Of a stretch of 64,000 nucleotides of DNA, positions 56,041 through 64,000 are shown piece by piece. This stretch comes from Hymenobacter cellulosilyticus. GTDB lineage: Bacteria > Bacteroidota > Bacteroidia > Cytophagales > Hymenobacteraceae. Position 1 is the stretch's first letter, and every line of letters starts with the position of its first letter. Position numbers and translations under genes: made by a program. The stretch spans positions 124,001-188,000 of the forward strand of contig NZ_CP095046.1 in NCBI RefSeq assembly GCF_022919215.1, written 5' to 3'. The notes beneath the pieces were generated by a model. It had not been told where the DNA came from, did not search any database, and worked only from the letters and a program-made list of their open reading frames with translations.

Positions 56041-56883
56041 ATGAAGTTCTGCTCTCTACTCCTGACCACACTAGTACTTCCCTTTTGGGCGGCCGCCCAA
56101 AACCAGGATTCCATTACGGCCAAAGCCGGCTACAACCTGTTCCGGCCTACGCCCCGCAATATGATGCGGGAACTGCGCCCCGACCGGCCCGGCTATTCCG
56201 AAAGCCCGTTTACCGTCGACCCTGGCCACTTCCAGATTGAGAGTGACTTGCTGCGGCTGGTAAATAAGCAGGAAGACCACCACCACGAGCGGAATTTTTA
56301 CCTGAACCACGCCCTGCTTAAGCTCGGCGTCACGACCCGCACCGACGTGCAGGCCGAGCTGGATTCGTACTCGATTGAGAAAGAGTGGGACGATGACCAG
56401 CCCCAGGAGCGGCACCAGGGCTTCGGCGACCTGACGCTGCGGGTAAAGCATACCTTTCTGGGCGAAGACGGCAAACCCGACGCGCTGGCCCTTATTGGGT
56501 TCGTGCGGCTGCCAGTGGGTGAGGCCGTCGGCACCAGCGTCACGGAATATGGCCTGATTGTGCCCTACAGCCACGATTTTAGCAAACAGTTCAACCTCCA
56601 GTTCCAGCTCCGCAGCGACCTGGACTACGACCGGGATGAGCAGCAGCGCTACGTGATGCTGGCCCCGAGCACTGCCGTCGACGTCGAGTTTTCGAAATTT
56701 CTTTCGGCCTTTGCCGAGGTAGTTGGGATATGGAATACGCGCCAAAATGAATGGCAAGCCAACCTCAACGTGGGCCCGCAGCTGCACCTGAGCGACAACC
56801 TGATAGTAGACTTCGGCACGCACTTAGCGCTAACCAAGGCTACCGACCACGAATATTTTCTGGGCGTCAGCTTCCGGCGGTAG
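56041..56883 (+). CDS. Outer-membrane transporter-like protein (MetA-pathway phenol degradation family-like)
   Basis: 280 residues with a signal peptide (FCSLLLTTLVLPFWAAAQNQ). MMRELRPDRPGYSESPFTVDPGHFQIE resembles the conserved start of the PF13557 group (RPDRP...S..T...GH.QIE), after which alternating strands run to LGVSFRR, as in a beta-barrel that ends with an aromatic/Arg pattern. A His-rich loop (KQEDHHHERNF) is near residue 82. It starts 96 bp after the receptor gene with no terminator between, so it is likely co-transcribed and may assist metal uptake. Family role in such loci is unknown. Confidence 0.7.
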   Translation: MKFCSLLLTTLVLPFWAAAQNQDSITAKAGYNLFRPTPRNMMRELRPDRPGYSESPFTVDPGHFQIESDLLRLVNKQEDHHHERNFYLNHALLKLGVTTRTDVQAELDSYSIEKEWDDDQPQERHQGFGDLTLRVKHTFLGEDGKPDALALIGFVRLPVGEAVGTSVTEYGLIVPYSHDFSKQFNLQFQLRSDLDYDRDEQQRYVMLAPSTAVDVEFSKFLSAFAEVVGIWNTRQNEWQANLNVGPQLHLSDNLIVDFGTHLALTKATDHEYFLGVSFRR

Positions 56884-56898
56884 TAAAGTGCCAAACGC

Positions 56899-56934
56899 AA
56901 AAAGCCCACGCTGCAATCAGCGTGGGCTTTTTTT
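56899..56934. terminator. Shared terminator after the outer-membrane protein gene
   Basis: AAAAAGCCCACGCTG pairs perfectly with CAGCGTGGGCTTTTT around CAAT, then T-run. It is convergent with the membrane gene at 56954. Confidence 0.85.
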
Positions 56935-56953
56935 ATGAGCTAAAGCTAACCAG

Positions 56954-57328
56954 TTAGCCGTTGTCCGTCATTAGGGAGCGGGTCTGGGCTTTCCAGTCGG
57001 TGATAAGCCAGACGATGATGGAGAAGATGCCAAGGCCCAGAAACAGGTTTCGCTCGGCGCTGTTGGCCTCGAAGTGGAACAGAAATGGCACAGCGGCCAG
57101 GGCTACACCGGTGAGCAGATCAAGCCAGCCGTGCACGGGAAATGGAATCAGGCGCAACAGGCCCAGACGAAAATCGGTGAGCAGGGTGACGAGCAGATAG
57201 CCGCCGGCCAGCACAAAGCAGGCCGTGTCGATGGGCGCTTCCAGGTCGAACATAACCGGTGCCAGCGCCACGAAGGTGATAAAGGCTACGTCAATGATGC
57301 CGTGGGCGGAAGGTGAAAGGATTTTCAT
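56954..57328 (-). CDS. Small SPW-repeat-like membrane protein, paralogue A
   Basis: 124 residues from MKILSPSAHGIIDVAFITFV; a start 11 codons earlier adds a non-homologous tail. Four membrane segments are seen, in two similar halves: HGIIDVAFITFVALAPVMFDLEA and HGWLDLLTGVALAAVPFLFHFEAN. The HGW-L-x-L-x-x-G-x-A-L-x-x-x-P-F-L pattern resembles SPW-repeat proteins. It is a diverged tandem copy of the gene at 57489. Both share a unique upstream element. Function is unknown. Confidence 0.75.
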   Translation of the reverse strand: MKILSPSAHGIIDVAFITFVALAPVMFDLEAPIDTACFVLAGGYLLVTLLTDFRLGLLRLIPFPVHGWLDLLTGVALAAVPFLFHFEANSAERNLFLGLGIFSIIVWLITDWKAQTRSLMTDNG

Positions 57329-57368
57329 AGCTAGGTTAGGTGAGGTTGGGTGAAAGAGCAACTTGATT

Positions 57369-57401
57369 TTTCTACGCCCTCGGGCTTAGAAGGATATTGT
57401 T
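57369..57401 (-). promoter_or_regulatory. Conserved upstream element of paralogue A
   Basis: On the plus strand: TTTTCTACGCCCT, 9 bp, AAGGATATTGT; on the minus strand ACAATATCCTT-N9-AGGGCGTAGAAAA. The geometry and 23 of 24 conserved bases recur at 57927. Its near end is 40 bp before the start codon. Confidence 0.55.
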
Positions 57402-57433
57402 GACCTAGAGGCTGATACTCCATAAAAAAGCAT

Positions 57434-57469
57434 AAAAAAGCCCGACTACACGGTTGTAGTCGGGCTTTT
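57434..57469 (-). terminator. Terminator between the two SPW-like genes
   Basis: AAAAAAGCCCGACTAC pairs with GTAGTCGGGCTTTT around ACGGTT. It lies 20 bp past the stop of paralogue B on the minus strand, so the two paralogues are separate transcription units despite their shared element. Confidence 0.8.
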
Positions 57470-57488
57470 CCAGCCTAAAAAGCTAAAC

Positions 57489-57884
57489 TTAGTGGTTAGG
57501 CATCATCGTGCCGTGACCATGGGTTTGGGTATGGGTATCAGCATGCCAGTCGGTCAGCATCCAGGTACCCAGGAAGAGCACGCCCATGCCCATGAAGAAG
57601 TTACGGGCAGTTTCGTTGTCATCGGCGAAACCAAACAGGAAAGGCGAGGCCAGCAGGGCAATACCGCTAACCAGTTCCAGCCAGCCGTGCATCGGGAACG
57701 AAATCAGGTGGGCAACGCCCATCTGGAAGTCGGTCAGCAGGGTAACAACTAAGTAGCCGGCAGCCAGCACGTAGCACACGGTAGCGTAGGTGCCGTCAAA
57801 ATCGAAGAGCGTAGGCGCCAGGGCGAACAGCAGAATCGTTCCGTAGTCGAGCATGCCGTGCACGCGGGGTGATATAACTTTCAT
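57489..57884 (-). CDS. Small SPW-repeat-like membrane protein, paralogue B
   Basis: 131 residues from MKVISPRVHGMLDYGTILLF. It has the same four-helix, two-half plan as paralogue A (HGMLDYGTILLFALAPTLFDFD and HGWLELVSGIALLASPFLFGF), with about half of positions alike by eye. It ends in a His-rich tail (DWHADTHTQTHGHGTMMPNH) absent from A, a possible metal or proton site. It has its own terminator and the shared upstream element. Function is unknown. Confidence 0.75.
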   Translation of the reverse strand: MKVISPRVHGMLDYGTILLFALAPTLFDFDGTYATVCYVLAAGYLVVTLLTDFQMGVAHLISFPMHGWLELVSGIALLASPFLFGFADDNETARNFFMGMGVLFLGTWMLTDWHADTHTQTHGHGTMMPNH

Positions 57885-57926
57885 GGGTCAGAGTTTTAAG
57901 GGTTGGTAGTGTGATACTATCTGGGC

Positions 57927-57959
57927 TTTTGTACGCCCTTAAAACGCAAAGGATATTGT
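57927..57959 (-). promoter_or_regulatory. Conserved upstream element of paralogue B
   Basis: TTTTGTACGCCCT, 9 bp, AAGGATATTGT on the plus strand, with only one changed base in the two blocks relative to the element at 57369. It lies 42 bp before the start codon. The spacing of ACAAT and CGTA blocks is like an ECF sigma promoter (-35 and -10). Confidence 0.55.
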
Positions 57960-58023
57960 CGAGCTAATAAAAAATGTAATTTATAGATGAGCTATAGACT
58001 AATACCGTTCTGTTTTGGGCTAC

Positions 58024-59235
58024 CTACACTAAGCCGGGCAGTCGGGCAAACTCACTACCCAGAATGGCCTGGTCGTCGGCGCCGAGCCAGTCGCGCAGCA
58101 CGGTGGCGTATACGCTGCGGAAGTCGAGCTGGTACTTCAGGTCGCCCTGGTCGAGGTTGAGCAGATCCGGGGCGGCGTTGAGAATGCCTTGCCGGCGCAG
58201 CCCTCCGCCCAGCAGCAGCACGTTGTTGGCCGTGCCGTGGTCGGTGCCGTTGCTGGCGTTCTGGGTCACGCGGCGGCCAAACTCGGAAAACACCAGAATC
58301 AGCGTGTCATTGAGCTGCCCACTTTTCTGCAGATCCTCCACGAAAGCCCCCAGCCCGCCCGACAAGTCGCCGAGCAGTTTGCCCTGCTGCTCCTGCTGCC
58401 GCACGTGGGTGTCGAAGCCAGTCAGAGACACGTAGAACACCCGCGACTCGATGCCGGAATTAATCAGCTCGGCCGTCGTTTTAAGGTTCTTGCCAAACTC
58501 GGTATTGGGGTAGGCAATGGCCGATTTGTAGACCTTGGACGTCTGATAGAGGTAGTCGGCGGAGGAAGCCGTTTCGGCCAGGGTCTTGTAGAGGTAGTCC
58601 AGCTCCGAACTGCTGCCGCCGGCTTGCTGCCCGCTTACCTGCTGGATAAACCAGTTCTGGGTGACTTGGTGAAACTTTTCCGGGCTCTTCAGGGCCAGGC
58701 CTTTGCGCAGTTCGCCCTTCATGGCCAGGCTCAAGGTGTCGTCCACTTCCAGGCCGTTGTAGGGCACCTGGCAGGCCGAGCAGCTGGAGTCGAGGTAGCG
58801 GCCCAGCCAGCCGCTGGTCACGTACTGGTCAGAAGCCGAGCCGCTCTGCCAGATATCCATGGAGCGAAAGTGGGACCGGTCGGGGTTGGGGTAGCCCACG
58901 CTGTTGAGCACACCCACCAGACCCTGGTCGTAAAGGCTCTTGAGCGGGGTCATGTGGGGGTTGAAGGCTAGGTCCTGGTCTAGAGTCAGCAGGCCGCTTT
59001 GCTCTTTGATGCCCAGCGTGGGCCGGGCTTTGTAGTACAGGTCGTTGCGGAAGGGCACCACCATGTTCAGGCCGTCGTTGCCGCCGCCGAGCTGTACCAC
59101 CACCAGACGCTTGCCGTTGGAATTGCGCAGCTGCTGCACGCCTTGCTGGTCCAGGGCGTGCAGAAATTTGGGTACAAACAGCAAGGAGCTGGCCAGCACC
59201 GAAGTTTTCAGAAAGTTGCGGCGGGAAGTAGGCAT
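58024..59235 (-). CDS. DUF1501 family secreted protein (Tat signal)
   Basis: 403 residues. MPTSRRNFLKTSVLASSLLFVPKFLHAL has a twin-arginine motif (S-R-R-N-F-L-K) and a hydrophobic core. DUF1501 (sulfatase-like fold) segments follow: RLVVVQLGGGNDGLNMVVPF, GVLNSVGYPNPDRSHFRSMDIWQSG, SLTGFDTHVRQQEQQGKLLGDLS, ILVFSEFGRRVTQNASNGTDHGTANNVLLLGGGL. These proteins go with DUF1800 partners in many Bacteroidetes and Planctomycetes; the activity is unknown. It is downstream of and in the same direction as the DUF1800 gene, with a palindromic repeat in the gap. Confidence 0.92.
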   Translation of the reverse strand: MPTSRRNFLKTSVLASSLLFVPKFLHALDQQGVQQLRNSNGKRLVVVQLGGGNDGLNMVVPFRNDLYYKARPTLGIKEQSGLLTLDQDLAFNPHMTPLKSLYDQGLVGVLNSVGYPNPDRSHFRSMDIWQSGSASDQYVTSGWLGRYLDSSCSACQVPYNGLEVDDTLSLAMKGELRKGLALKSPEKFHQVTQNWFIQQVSGQQAGGSSSELDYLYKTLAETASSADYLYQTSKVYKSAIAYPNTEFGKNLKTTAELINSGIESRVFYVSLTGFDTHVRQQEQQGKLLGDLSGGLGAFVEDLQKSGQLNDTLILVFSEFGRRVTQNASNGTDHGTANNVLLLGGGLRRQGILNAAPDLLNLDQGDLKYQLDFRSVYATVLRDWLGADDQAILGSEFARLPGLV

Positions 59236-59255
59236 AATGGGTTTGGTTTAACCGA

Positions 59256-59344
59256 GCAGACAGAGGCGAAGCCGAAGCATCTCGCGTGCCGTCGTTGAAT
59301 TACTAATCAAACGTCAGCACGCAAGGTGCTTCGCTGCGCTCTGC
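59256..59344. repeat. Palindromic intergenic repeat (REP-like), copy 2
   Basis: GCAGACAGAGGCGAAGC (59256 on) pairs imperfectly with an arm ending CTTCGCTGCGCTCTGC at 59344, with GCATCTCGCGTGC facing GCACGCAAGGTGC inside. It shares CATCTCGCGTGC (59278-59289) with copy 1 at 4398. It lies in the gap between DUF1800 and DUF1501, so any transcript across both would carry the hairpin. Confidence 0.65.
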
Positions 59345-59361
59345 ATGACCTTCTGGTTTGT

Positions 59362-60861
59362 TTACATCAACTGGTATTCCGGCAGGCTGAGCAGGCTGGT
59401 GACCATGGTGCGCAGGTGGCCCTCGGCGGGAGCTTTCTGGGCCACTTGCTGCACGAGCTGCAGGTTTTCGGGCCGGATGGGCGCCTGCAGCAGGAATTGG
59501 CTGAGCGCGGCAGGTTGCTGGGCTTCGGGGGTTTTAGCCAGCAACAGCCCCAGCGGTGCTAGTTTAGCCTTGGCTTTCACGGGCTGGCGAAAGGTGCGGT
59601 CGGCCTTGGTTTGCTGCGGGTCGATGTCGTTTTCGTCTTCCTTGAGGGCAATGCTGATTTCCGCGTTTTTGAGCAGCACCTGCGGCAGCTGCAGCCGAAA
59701 TAGCAGCGTGGACGAGTCAATCCAACTGCGGCCGCCGGCCCAGCCGGCCACATTTGGCGGCTCAAATAGCGTCTGTCCCAACGCCTTCTGAAAGACAATC
59801 AGCGGCTTCTTATCTTCCAGCTCCACGCCCAGGGTGCGCTTGATGCCGGCCAGCAACTCAATGGGGGACTTGATGCGGGTCCCTACGTTGGCCGCATCGT
59901 AAAACCAGTCGGCGGTGAAGAGCCGCTCCATCAGGTCCGTAAGGTCGTAGTTGCTCTGGAAAAAGGCCTTGGCCAGGGGCTGAATATGGGCTGGATTTGG
60001 ATGGGCTGGATTTGGCGTGTCGTTCACGAAAAACCGGTACAGCTTGGTCGTGATAAACTCGGCCGTCTGGGGCTGCTCCAGAATGATGGTGAGAATGTCT
60101 TCGCCGCCGAAGTTGCCGGTGCGACCCAGAAAGGTTTTCGGGCCGACATCGTGCTGCTTTTCCCGGAACACAAACTGGCCCTGGGCATCGTAGCTCCAGC
60201 CAGTGAAGGCCCGGGCGGCTTCCTTCACGTCCTGCTCGGTGTAGTGCCCGCGCCCGATGGTAAAGAGCTCCATGACTTCGCGGGCAAAGTTCTCGTTGGG
60301 CCGCTGCTTGCGGTTTTGCTGGTTGTTTAAGAACTGTAGCATGGCCGGCTCCTTGCTCACGGCCAGCAGCAGGTCGCTGAACTTGCCCAGCGCCAGCCGC
60401 CGAATGGTGTTATTGAGCTGCAAAGCGGCATCGGGACGGCGCACCCGGCAGGCAAAGTGGCCGTGCCAGAAGAAGGTCATTTTCTCGCGCAGCTGGGCCG
60501 GCGATGACGCCATACGGGCCAGCCAGCCGGTGTTCATCTCGTAGAAGGCGTCCCGAATCTGGCGGTTCTGCTGCCGGCGCTGCTCAGGCGTCAGCTCGTT
60601 CTTCTTCAGGGCCGGAGCCTGCGGGTCCTGGCGCAAGTCGGGGGTGGGTGTGGGCGTCATGGCCTGCATTTCGGCGGCCTGAATTCCGGGGCTGGCCAGG
60701 GGCTGGTACGGCTGAGCGTCGCGCAGCAACTGCCGCAGCGCCTTGCGCGGACTCAGGTTCGCGGCTACGTCTTCCGGCCGCGGCCCAAAGCCCGCACGCC
60801 AGTACAAATGCTGCAGTTGCTGTTGGTTGGTCATGCCCTTTGGACGCTGGTTATAGCTCAA
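59362..60861 (-). CDS. DUF1800 family protein
   Basis: 499 residues from MSYNQRPKGMTNQQQLQHLYWRAGFGPRPEDV. Family hallmarks: HLYWRAGFGPRPED near the N-terminus, REKMTFFWHGHFACRVRRPD, NENFAREVMELFTIGRGHYTEQDV, RAFTGWSYDA, HDVGPKTFLGRTGNFGGEDI and FEPPNVAGWAGGRSWID. No signal peptide is seen at the chosen start, unusual for a partner of a Tat protein; it may be carried with DUF1501 or be cytoplasmic. A 15-bp tandem duplication (59986-60015) adds NPAHP. It is 96 bp from the surface protein gene upstream. Confidence 0.92.
   Translation of the reverse strand: MSYNQRPKGMTNQQQLQHLYWRAGFGPRPEDVAANLSPRKALRQLLRDAQPYQPLASPGIQAAEMQAMTPTPTPDLRQDPQAPALKKNELTPEQRRQQNRQIRDAFYEMNTGWLARMASSPAQLREKMTFFWHGHFACRVRRPDAALQLNNTIRRLALGKFSDLLLAVSKEPAMLQFLNNQQNRKQRPNENFAREVMELFTIGRGHYTEQDVKEAARAFTGWSYDAQGQFVFREKQHDVGPKTFLGRTGNFGGEDILTIILEQPQTAEFITTKLYRFFVNDTPNPAHPNPAHIQPLAKAFFQSNYDLTDLMERLFTADWFYDAANVGTRIKSPIELLAGIKRTLGVELEDKKPLIVFQKALGQTLFEPPNVAGWAGGRSWIDSSTLLFRLQLPQVLLKNAEISIALKEDENDIDPQQTKADRTFRQPVKAKAKLAPLGLLLAKTPEAQQPAALSQFLLQAPIRPENLQLVQQVAQKAPAEGHLRTMVTSLLSLPEYQLM
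59986..60015 (-). repeat. 15-bp perfect tandem duplication in the DUF1800 gene
   Basis: ATGGGCTGGATTTGG occurs twice in a row and encodes the doubled pentapeptide NPAHP/NPAHI. It is in frame and lies in a surface loop region of the protein. Confidence 0.85.
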
Positions 60862-60956
60862 GGTTTAATGCTGCCGGGTGTAACCAGCTTTCAGCCAGTA
60901 TTTCCCTACAGCTGCTCCCTCGTATTTCCACCTACCTTGGCTAACCGGCGGGCTGC

Positions 60957-63900
60957 CTAAAAACGCGCGCCGACGACCACCGTTTTCTTGTAGTCTTTTT
61001 TCTGGCCGCTGGGCTGCAGCAGCTCAATGTGAAGAATATAGTGGCCGATGGGCACCTTGCGGCCCTGGTCGTTGAGGCCGTCCCACTGGAAAAAGCCCGA
61101 AGTAGCCATAGTTTCGTTGCGCACCAGCCGCCGCGCCAGGCGGCCCTGGGCGTCATACACGGTGATGCTGGCCGCGTAGCCCGCCTGGTCAACGGTATAG
61201 TTGAGGGTGGTAAAATCCTGCTGCCCGTCGGCGTCAGGCGTGAAAACTTCGGGCTCCAGGGTGAAGAGCTTATCCCCGCCGGGGTCGTCCTGGTACTGGG
61301 AATTGCGGCGACCGGGCGAGGCGTAGCCAACGGTGCTGGCGGCTGAGTGGAAATTCTTGGCCGTGCTGGGCCCGTCGGTCCGAATCCGCTCCAACGACAC
61401 GCCATCCTTGGTATCGAGCAGGGCCAGGTGCTGGGACTCGTCGTAATCGTAGCGGTCCAGCAGGCGCTTTTGCGAGTCGAATACCAACACGGTGCCGGCA
61501 TCATCGGCAAAGGTGGGCAGCGCGGGCAGCAGCAGAAAGGCATTGGGGTCGTTGGTCGGATACTGGCTTTGTACCACGTCGGGCTTGGTCGTTAGCACCA
61601 CCAATTGGCCCGGGGCCAGCACGTAAGGGCCAGTACTGATGGGCTCGGCAGCTACACCGCCGGTAGCAATGTTGCCCAACTCCCAGCCCTGCAGGTTCAA
61701 GTACTTAGTAGAGCGGTTGATGAGCTCCACAAAGTCGACCCCGCCGGTGCGCGGGTTAAACAGGATTTCGTTGATTACCACGTCGTTTTCGGCGGGAGTC
61801 GAAGGCAGGCCAAACGTAGCCGTGGCCGCTGCGCCGGTAGCGTTGCCCACGCAGTCGGTGGCGCGCTGCACCGTTACGGTAATGGGCTGACTGGCGGCCA
61901 GGGCCGAGCCCAGCGTAAGGTCGACGGCCCGAAAATCCGGGGAAGCGGGAGCAGCTTTGGTAACGGCCTGGTTGGTGCTCAGGGAGTATAGCGCGGGGTT
62001 GGCCGCCGCCACGCTGTCCAGCTTTTCGCCGAAATACAGCCGCACTATCGTGGGCGAAACCGCCACGGCCCGCAGTAGCCCGGGCGGGGTCCGGTCGGCG
62101 TTGGTGGCCCGCACCGCATTGACCCGGCCGGGCGTGCCGCCGCTGGCATCGGTGCTGGCCGTCCAGTTGTCGATACCAGCGCAGAAGTTGCCGGTGTCTA
62201 CCATTTCCAGGGCCCAGCCGCCGTCTTTCTTGGCCGCGTCCTTGTACCAGGTGCTCGAATACGAGACTTCAAACAAAGTACGTCCGTCGCGGGCCCGCAG
62301 CACGAGCTGGTCCCCGTCGTTAGACAAGCTCGGGAAGTTGCTCAGCCCAATTACGGTGCCGTAGCGGGCAAATAGAGCCGCACGGGTACTGCTGCACACC
62401 ACCGCGTACTGGCCCGGCTGCAGGCGGGTGGTGTCCGGAAACACCGTTGCCGAACTGCTGCCCGGCTTGAGCAGCCGCAGTCCGCCCAGGTCCAGAATCC
62501 GGGTTGTGGGATTGTGGATTTCCAGATACTCGGCAGCCGGTAGGCCCACGGTGGGCGTTTCATCAGCCAGGATTTCGGTGATAATAACCTGCCCTACCGT
62601 CGGCATCACCGGTAAGCCAAACGTGACGGAAGCCGCCGCGCCGGTGGCATTACCCACGCAGTCGACGGAGCGCTGCACGGTGGCCGTGTACAGCTGGGCC
62701 GCAGCCAGCGGGGTAGCCAGCGTCAGTTCCACAGCCCGGAAGTCAAACGGCACGGGCGTTACCCGGGTAATAGTGAGGCCGGGCGACACGCTGTACAAGG
62801 CAGGGTTGACGGCCTGTACACTGTCCAGCTTTTCATCAAACTCCAGCCGCACCAGCGTAGGGCTCAGCACGGTGGCCCGGCGCAGCAGCGGGGCTGTCCG
62901 GTCGGCGTTATTGGCCCGCACGGAGTTGGCCCGGCCGGGGGTGCCGCCGCTGACATCGGTGCTGGCCGTCCAGTTGGTAGCACCGCCGCAGGGGTTGGCC
63001 GTATCAATCATTTCCAGGGCCCAGCCTCCCTCCTTCTTCACCGCGTCGCGGTACCAGGAATCGGCGTAGCGCACCTGGAAAATGGTGCGTCCGTCGCGGG
63101 CCCGTAGCAGCAGCTCGTCGCCAGCATTGGTTAAGGAAGGAAAATTGCTCAGGCCAAACACTTTGCCGAAGGGGGTAAACTGGGCCGTGCGGGTACTGCC
63201 GCACACCACGGCATATTCCCCGGGCAGCAGTTGAGCCCCGGTCGGGAAGACAGCCGGCGTGGCCGTGCTGCTGGTACGCAGCAGCCGCACCCCACTCAAA
63301 TCCAGGGTCTGGGTAGCCGAGGGTTATGAATTTCCACAAACTCCGACGCGGGCAAACCGACTACCGGCGTTTCATCAGCCAAAATTTCGGTGATGAGCAG
63401 CTGGTAATAGCCTGGGGCTGCAGCCGGCGGGGTGTAGCTCACCGTGGCCGTCAGGGGGCCAGCCGCCACGTTGCCATATAAGTCGGCCACATTGCGTACG
63501 GTCAGGGTGCTGGTACCGGCAGGCAGGTCGCTGGCAAAAGTGAGGTGAACCAGGGCCGGGTCGGTGGCGTCGCGCTGGGCGCTGGCAACGGCCGGGGCTC
63601 CGGTGCCCGCCAGCGAATAGCTGGCCGGGGCTTGCGGAGCGGCTACTGGCTCATTAAACGTCACATCCACCTGCCGGGCGTTGACGAGCGTGGCGCTCTG
63701 CAGCGTAGGGGCCGTAGCATCAGTGATGCGGAAGTCGTCGAAAAAAAAGCTGCGGCTATTGGTGGCCGAATACGTCAGCGCAACGCCGAAATAGTTGCTG
63801 CGCTGGTGCGTGGCGTCGGTTACGGTGCCTTCGGTAGTGAAATTCTGGTTGCCGCTCAGGTCCCGCTCCAGGGTCCAGACGTTCTGCAAGGAGCGGGTCA

Positions 63901-64000
63901 CGCGCACCCGCACCGTGTTGCTGGTACTCGAACTCAGGGTACCATCGGCTCCATCAATGATAAGGGCGGCGGTAGTAGCCGCATTCTTACGGTAGAGGGA
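60957..64000 (-). CDS. Surface protein with lamin-tail and Ig-like repeats and FlgD-like C-terminus (5' end outside window), frameshifted
   Basis: The frame is open to the right edge (reading SLYRKNAATTAALIIDGADG), so the start is not seen; about 1015 codons are visible. Alternating units: Ig-like (APTLQSATLVNARQVDVTFN; APLLRRATVLSPTLVRLEFD; PPGLLRAVAVSPTIVRLYFG) and lamin-tail domains (LLITEILADETPVVGLPASE; IITEILADETPTVGLPAAEY; VINEILFNPRTGGVDFVELI), three of each. The end FTPDADGQQDFTTLNYTVDQ to GARF has the FlgD-like segment (GRLARRLVRNETM, GFFQWDGLNDQGRKVPIGHY) used as a T9SS-linked C-terminus. One base is missing at GGG 63321-63323; repair gives EIHNPSATQTLDLSGVRLLR. It is probably exported to the cell surface. 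Confidence 0.85.

Overview
The window is a chromosomal stretch from a GC-rich member of the Bacteroidetes, most likely Hymenobacter or a close relative in Cytophagales. Evidence: type IX secretion C-terminal sorting domains (type A and type B/gliding-associated), carboxypeptidase-regulatory-domain TonB receptors, DUF1501/DUF1800 proteins, promoters of the Bacteroidetes form TTG-N19-21-TAnnTTTG, no obvious Shine-Dalgarno sequences, and palindromic intergenic elements of a kind I associate with Hymenobacter. It reads as ordinary chromosome: no rRNA, tRNA, CRISPR, phage or insertion sequence was seen.

Layout. 1-4.5 kb: the 3' end of a DUF4132 gene, a lipoprotein, a HEAT-repeat protein, and an NmrA-type oxidoreductase divergent from its probable HxlR regulator. 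4.5-8.3 kb: two divergent LacI regulators, a cupin sugar-isomerase-like protein and inorganic pyrophosphatase. 8.3-14.8 kb: a secreted protein, uvrB, a small lipoprotein, a sigma factor overlapping an anti-sigma/outer-membrane-barrel fusion, and wrbA. 15-25 kb: a TonB-family barrel, aroE, a DedA protein, a lipoprotein sugar dehydrogenase, a polytopic membrane protein, a ComA-like phosphosulfolactate synthase and a TPR protein. 25-30.5 kb: an epimerase and a three-gene polysaccharide export/phosphoregulation set (CpsB-type phosphatase, Wzc-type tyrosine kinase, Wza-type lipoprotein). 30.7-35 kb: acyl-CoA dehydrogenase, rpsU, xerC, hpf, metK. 35-42.4 kb: a GH1-like glycosidase, a DUF2975/XRE pair, a membrane protein, an S9 peptidase and a GNAT/HD pair. 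42.5-51 kb: three type IX secretion cargo proteins, one with four tandem domains of about 131 residues. 51-57 kb: a probable metal-homeostasis locus (CDF efflux, mntH, TonB receptor, outer-membrane protein). 57-58 kb: two paralogous small membrane proteins. 58-64 kb: DUF1501, DUF1800 and a lamin-tail-domain surface protein that runs off the right edge.

Two results stand out. First, mntH and the TonB receptor each carry a 16-bp TTTAGNCTANNCTAAA palindrome about 40 bp before the start codon, which suggests one DtxR/MntR-type regulon covering outer- and inner-membrane metal uptake. Second, the two small paralogous membrane genes share an upstream element of identical 13-9-11 geometry that looks like an alternative-sigma promoter.

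Caution on quality: at least fourteen genes, including metK, are broken by a single missing base, and each is restored by adding one base to a short homopolymer run. This pattern points to homopolymer under-calling in the assembly rather than real pseudogenes. The affected genes are annotated at their reconstructed full length and the site is named in each entry.
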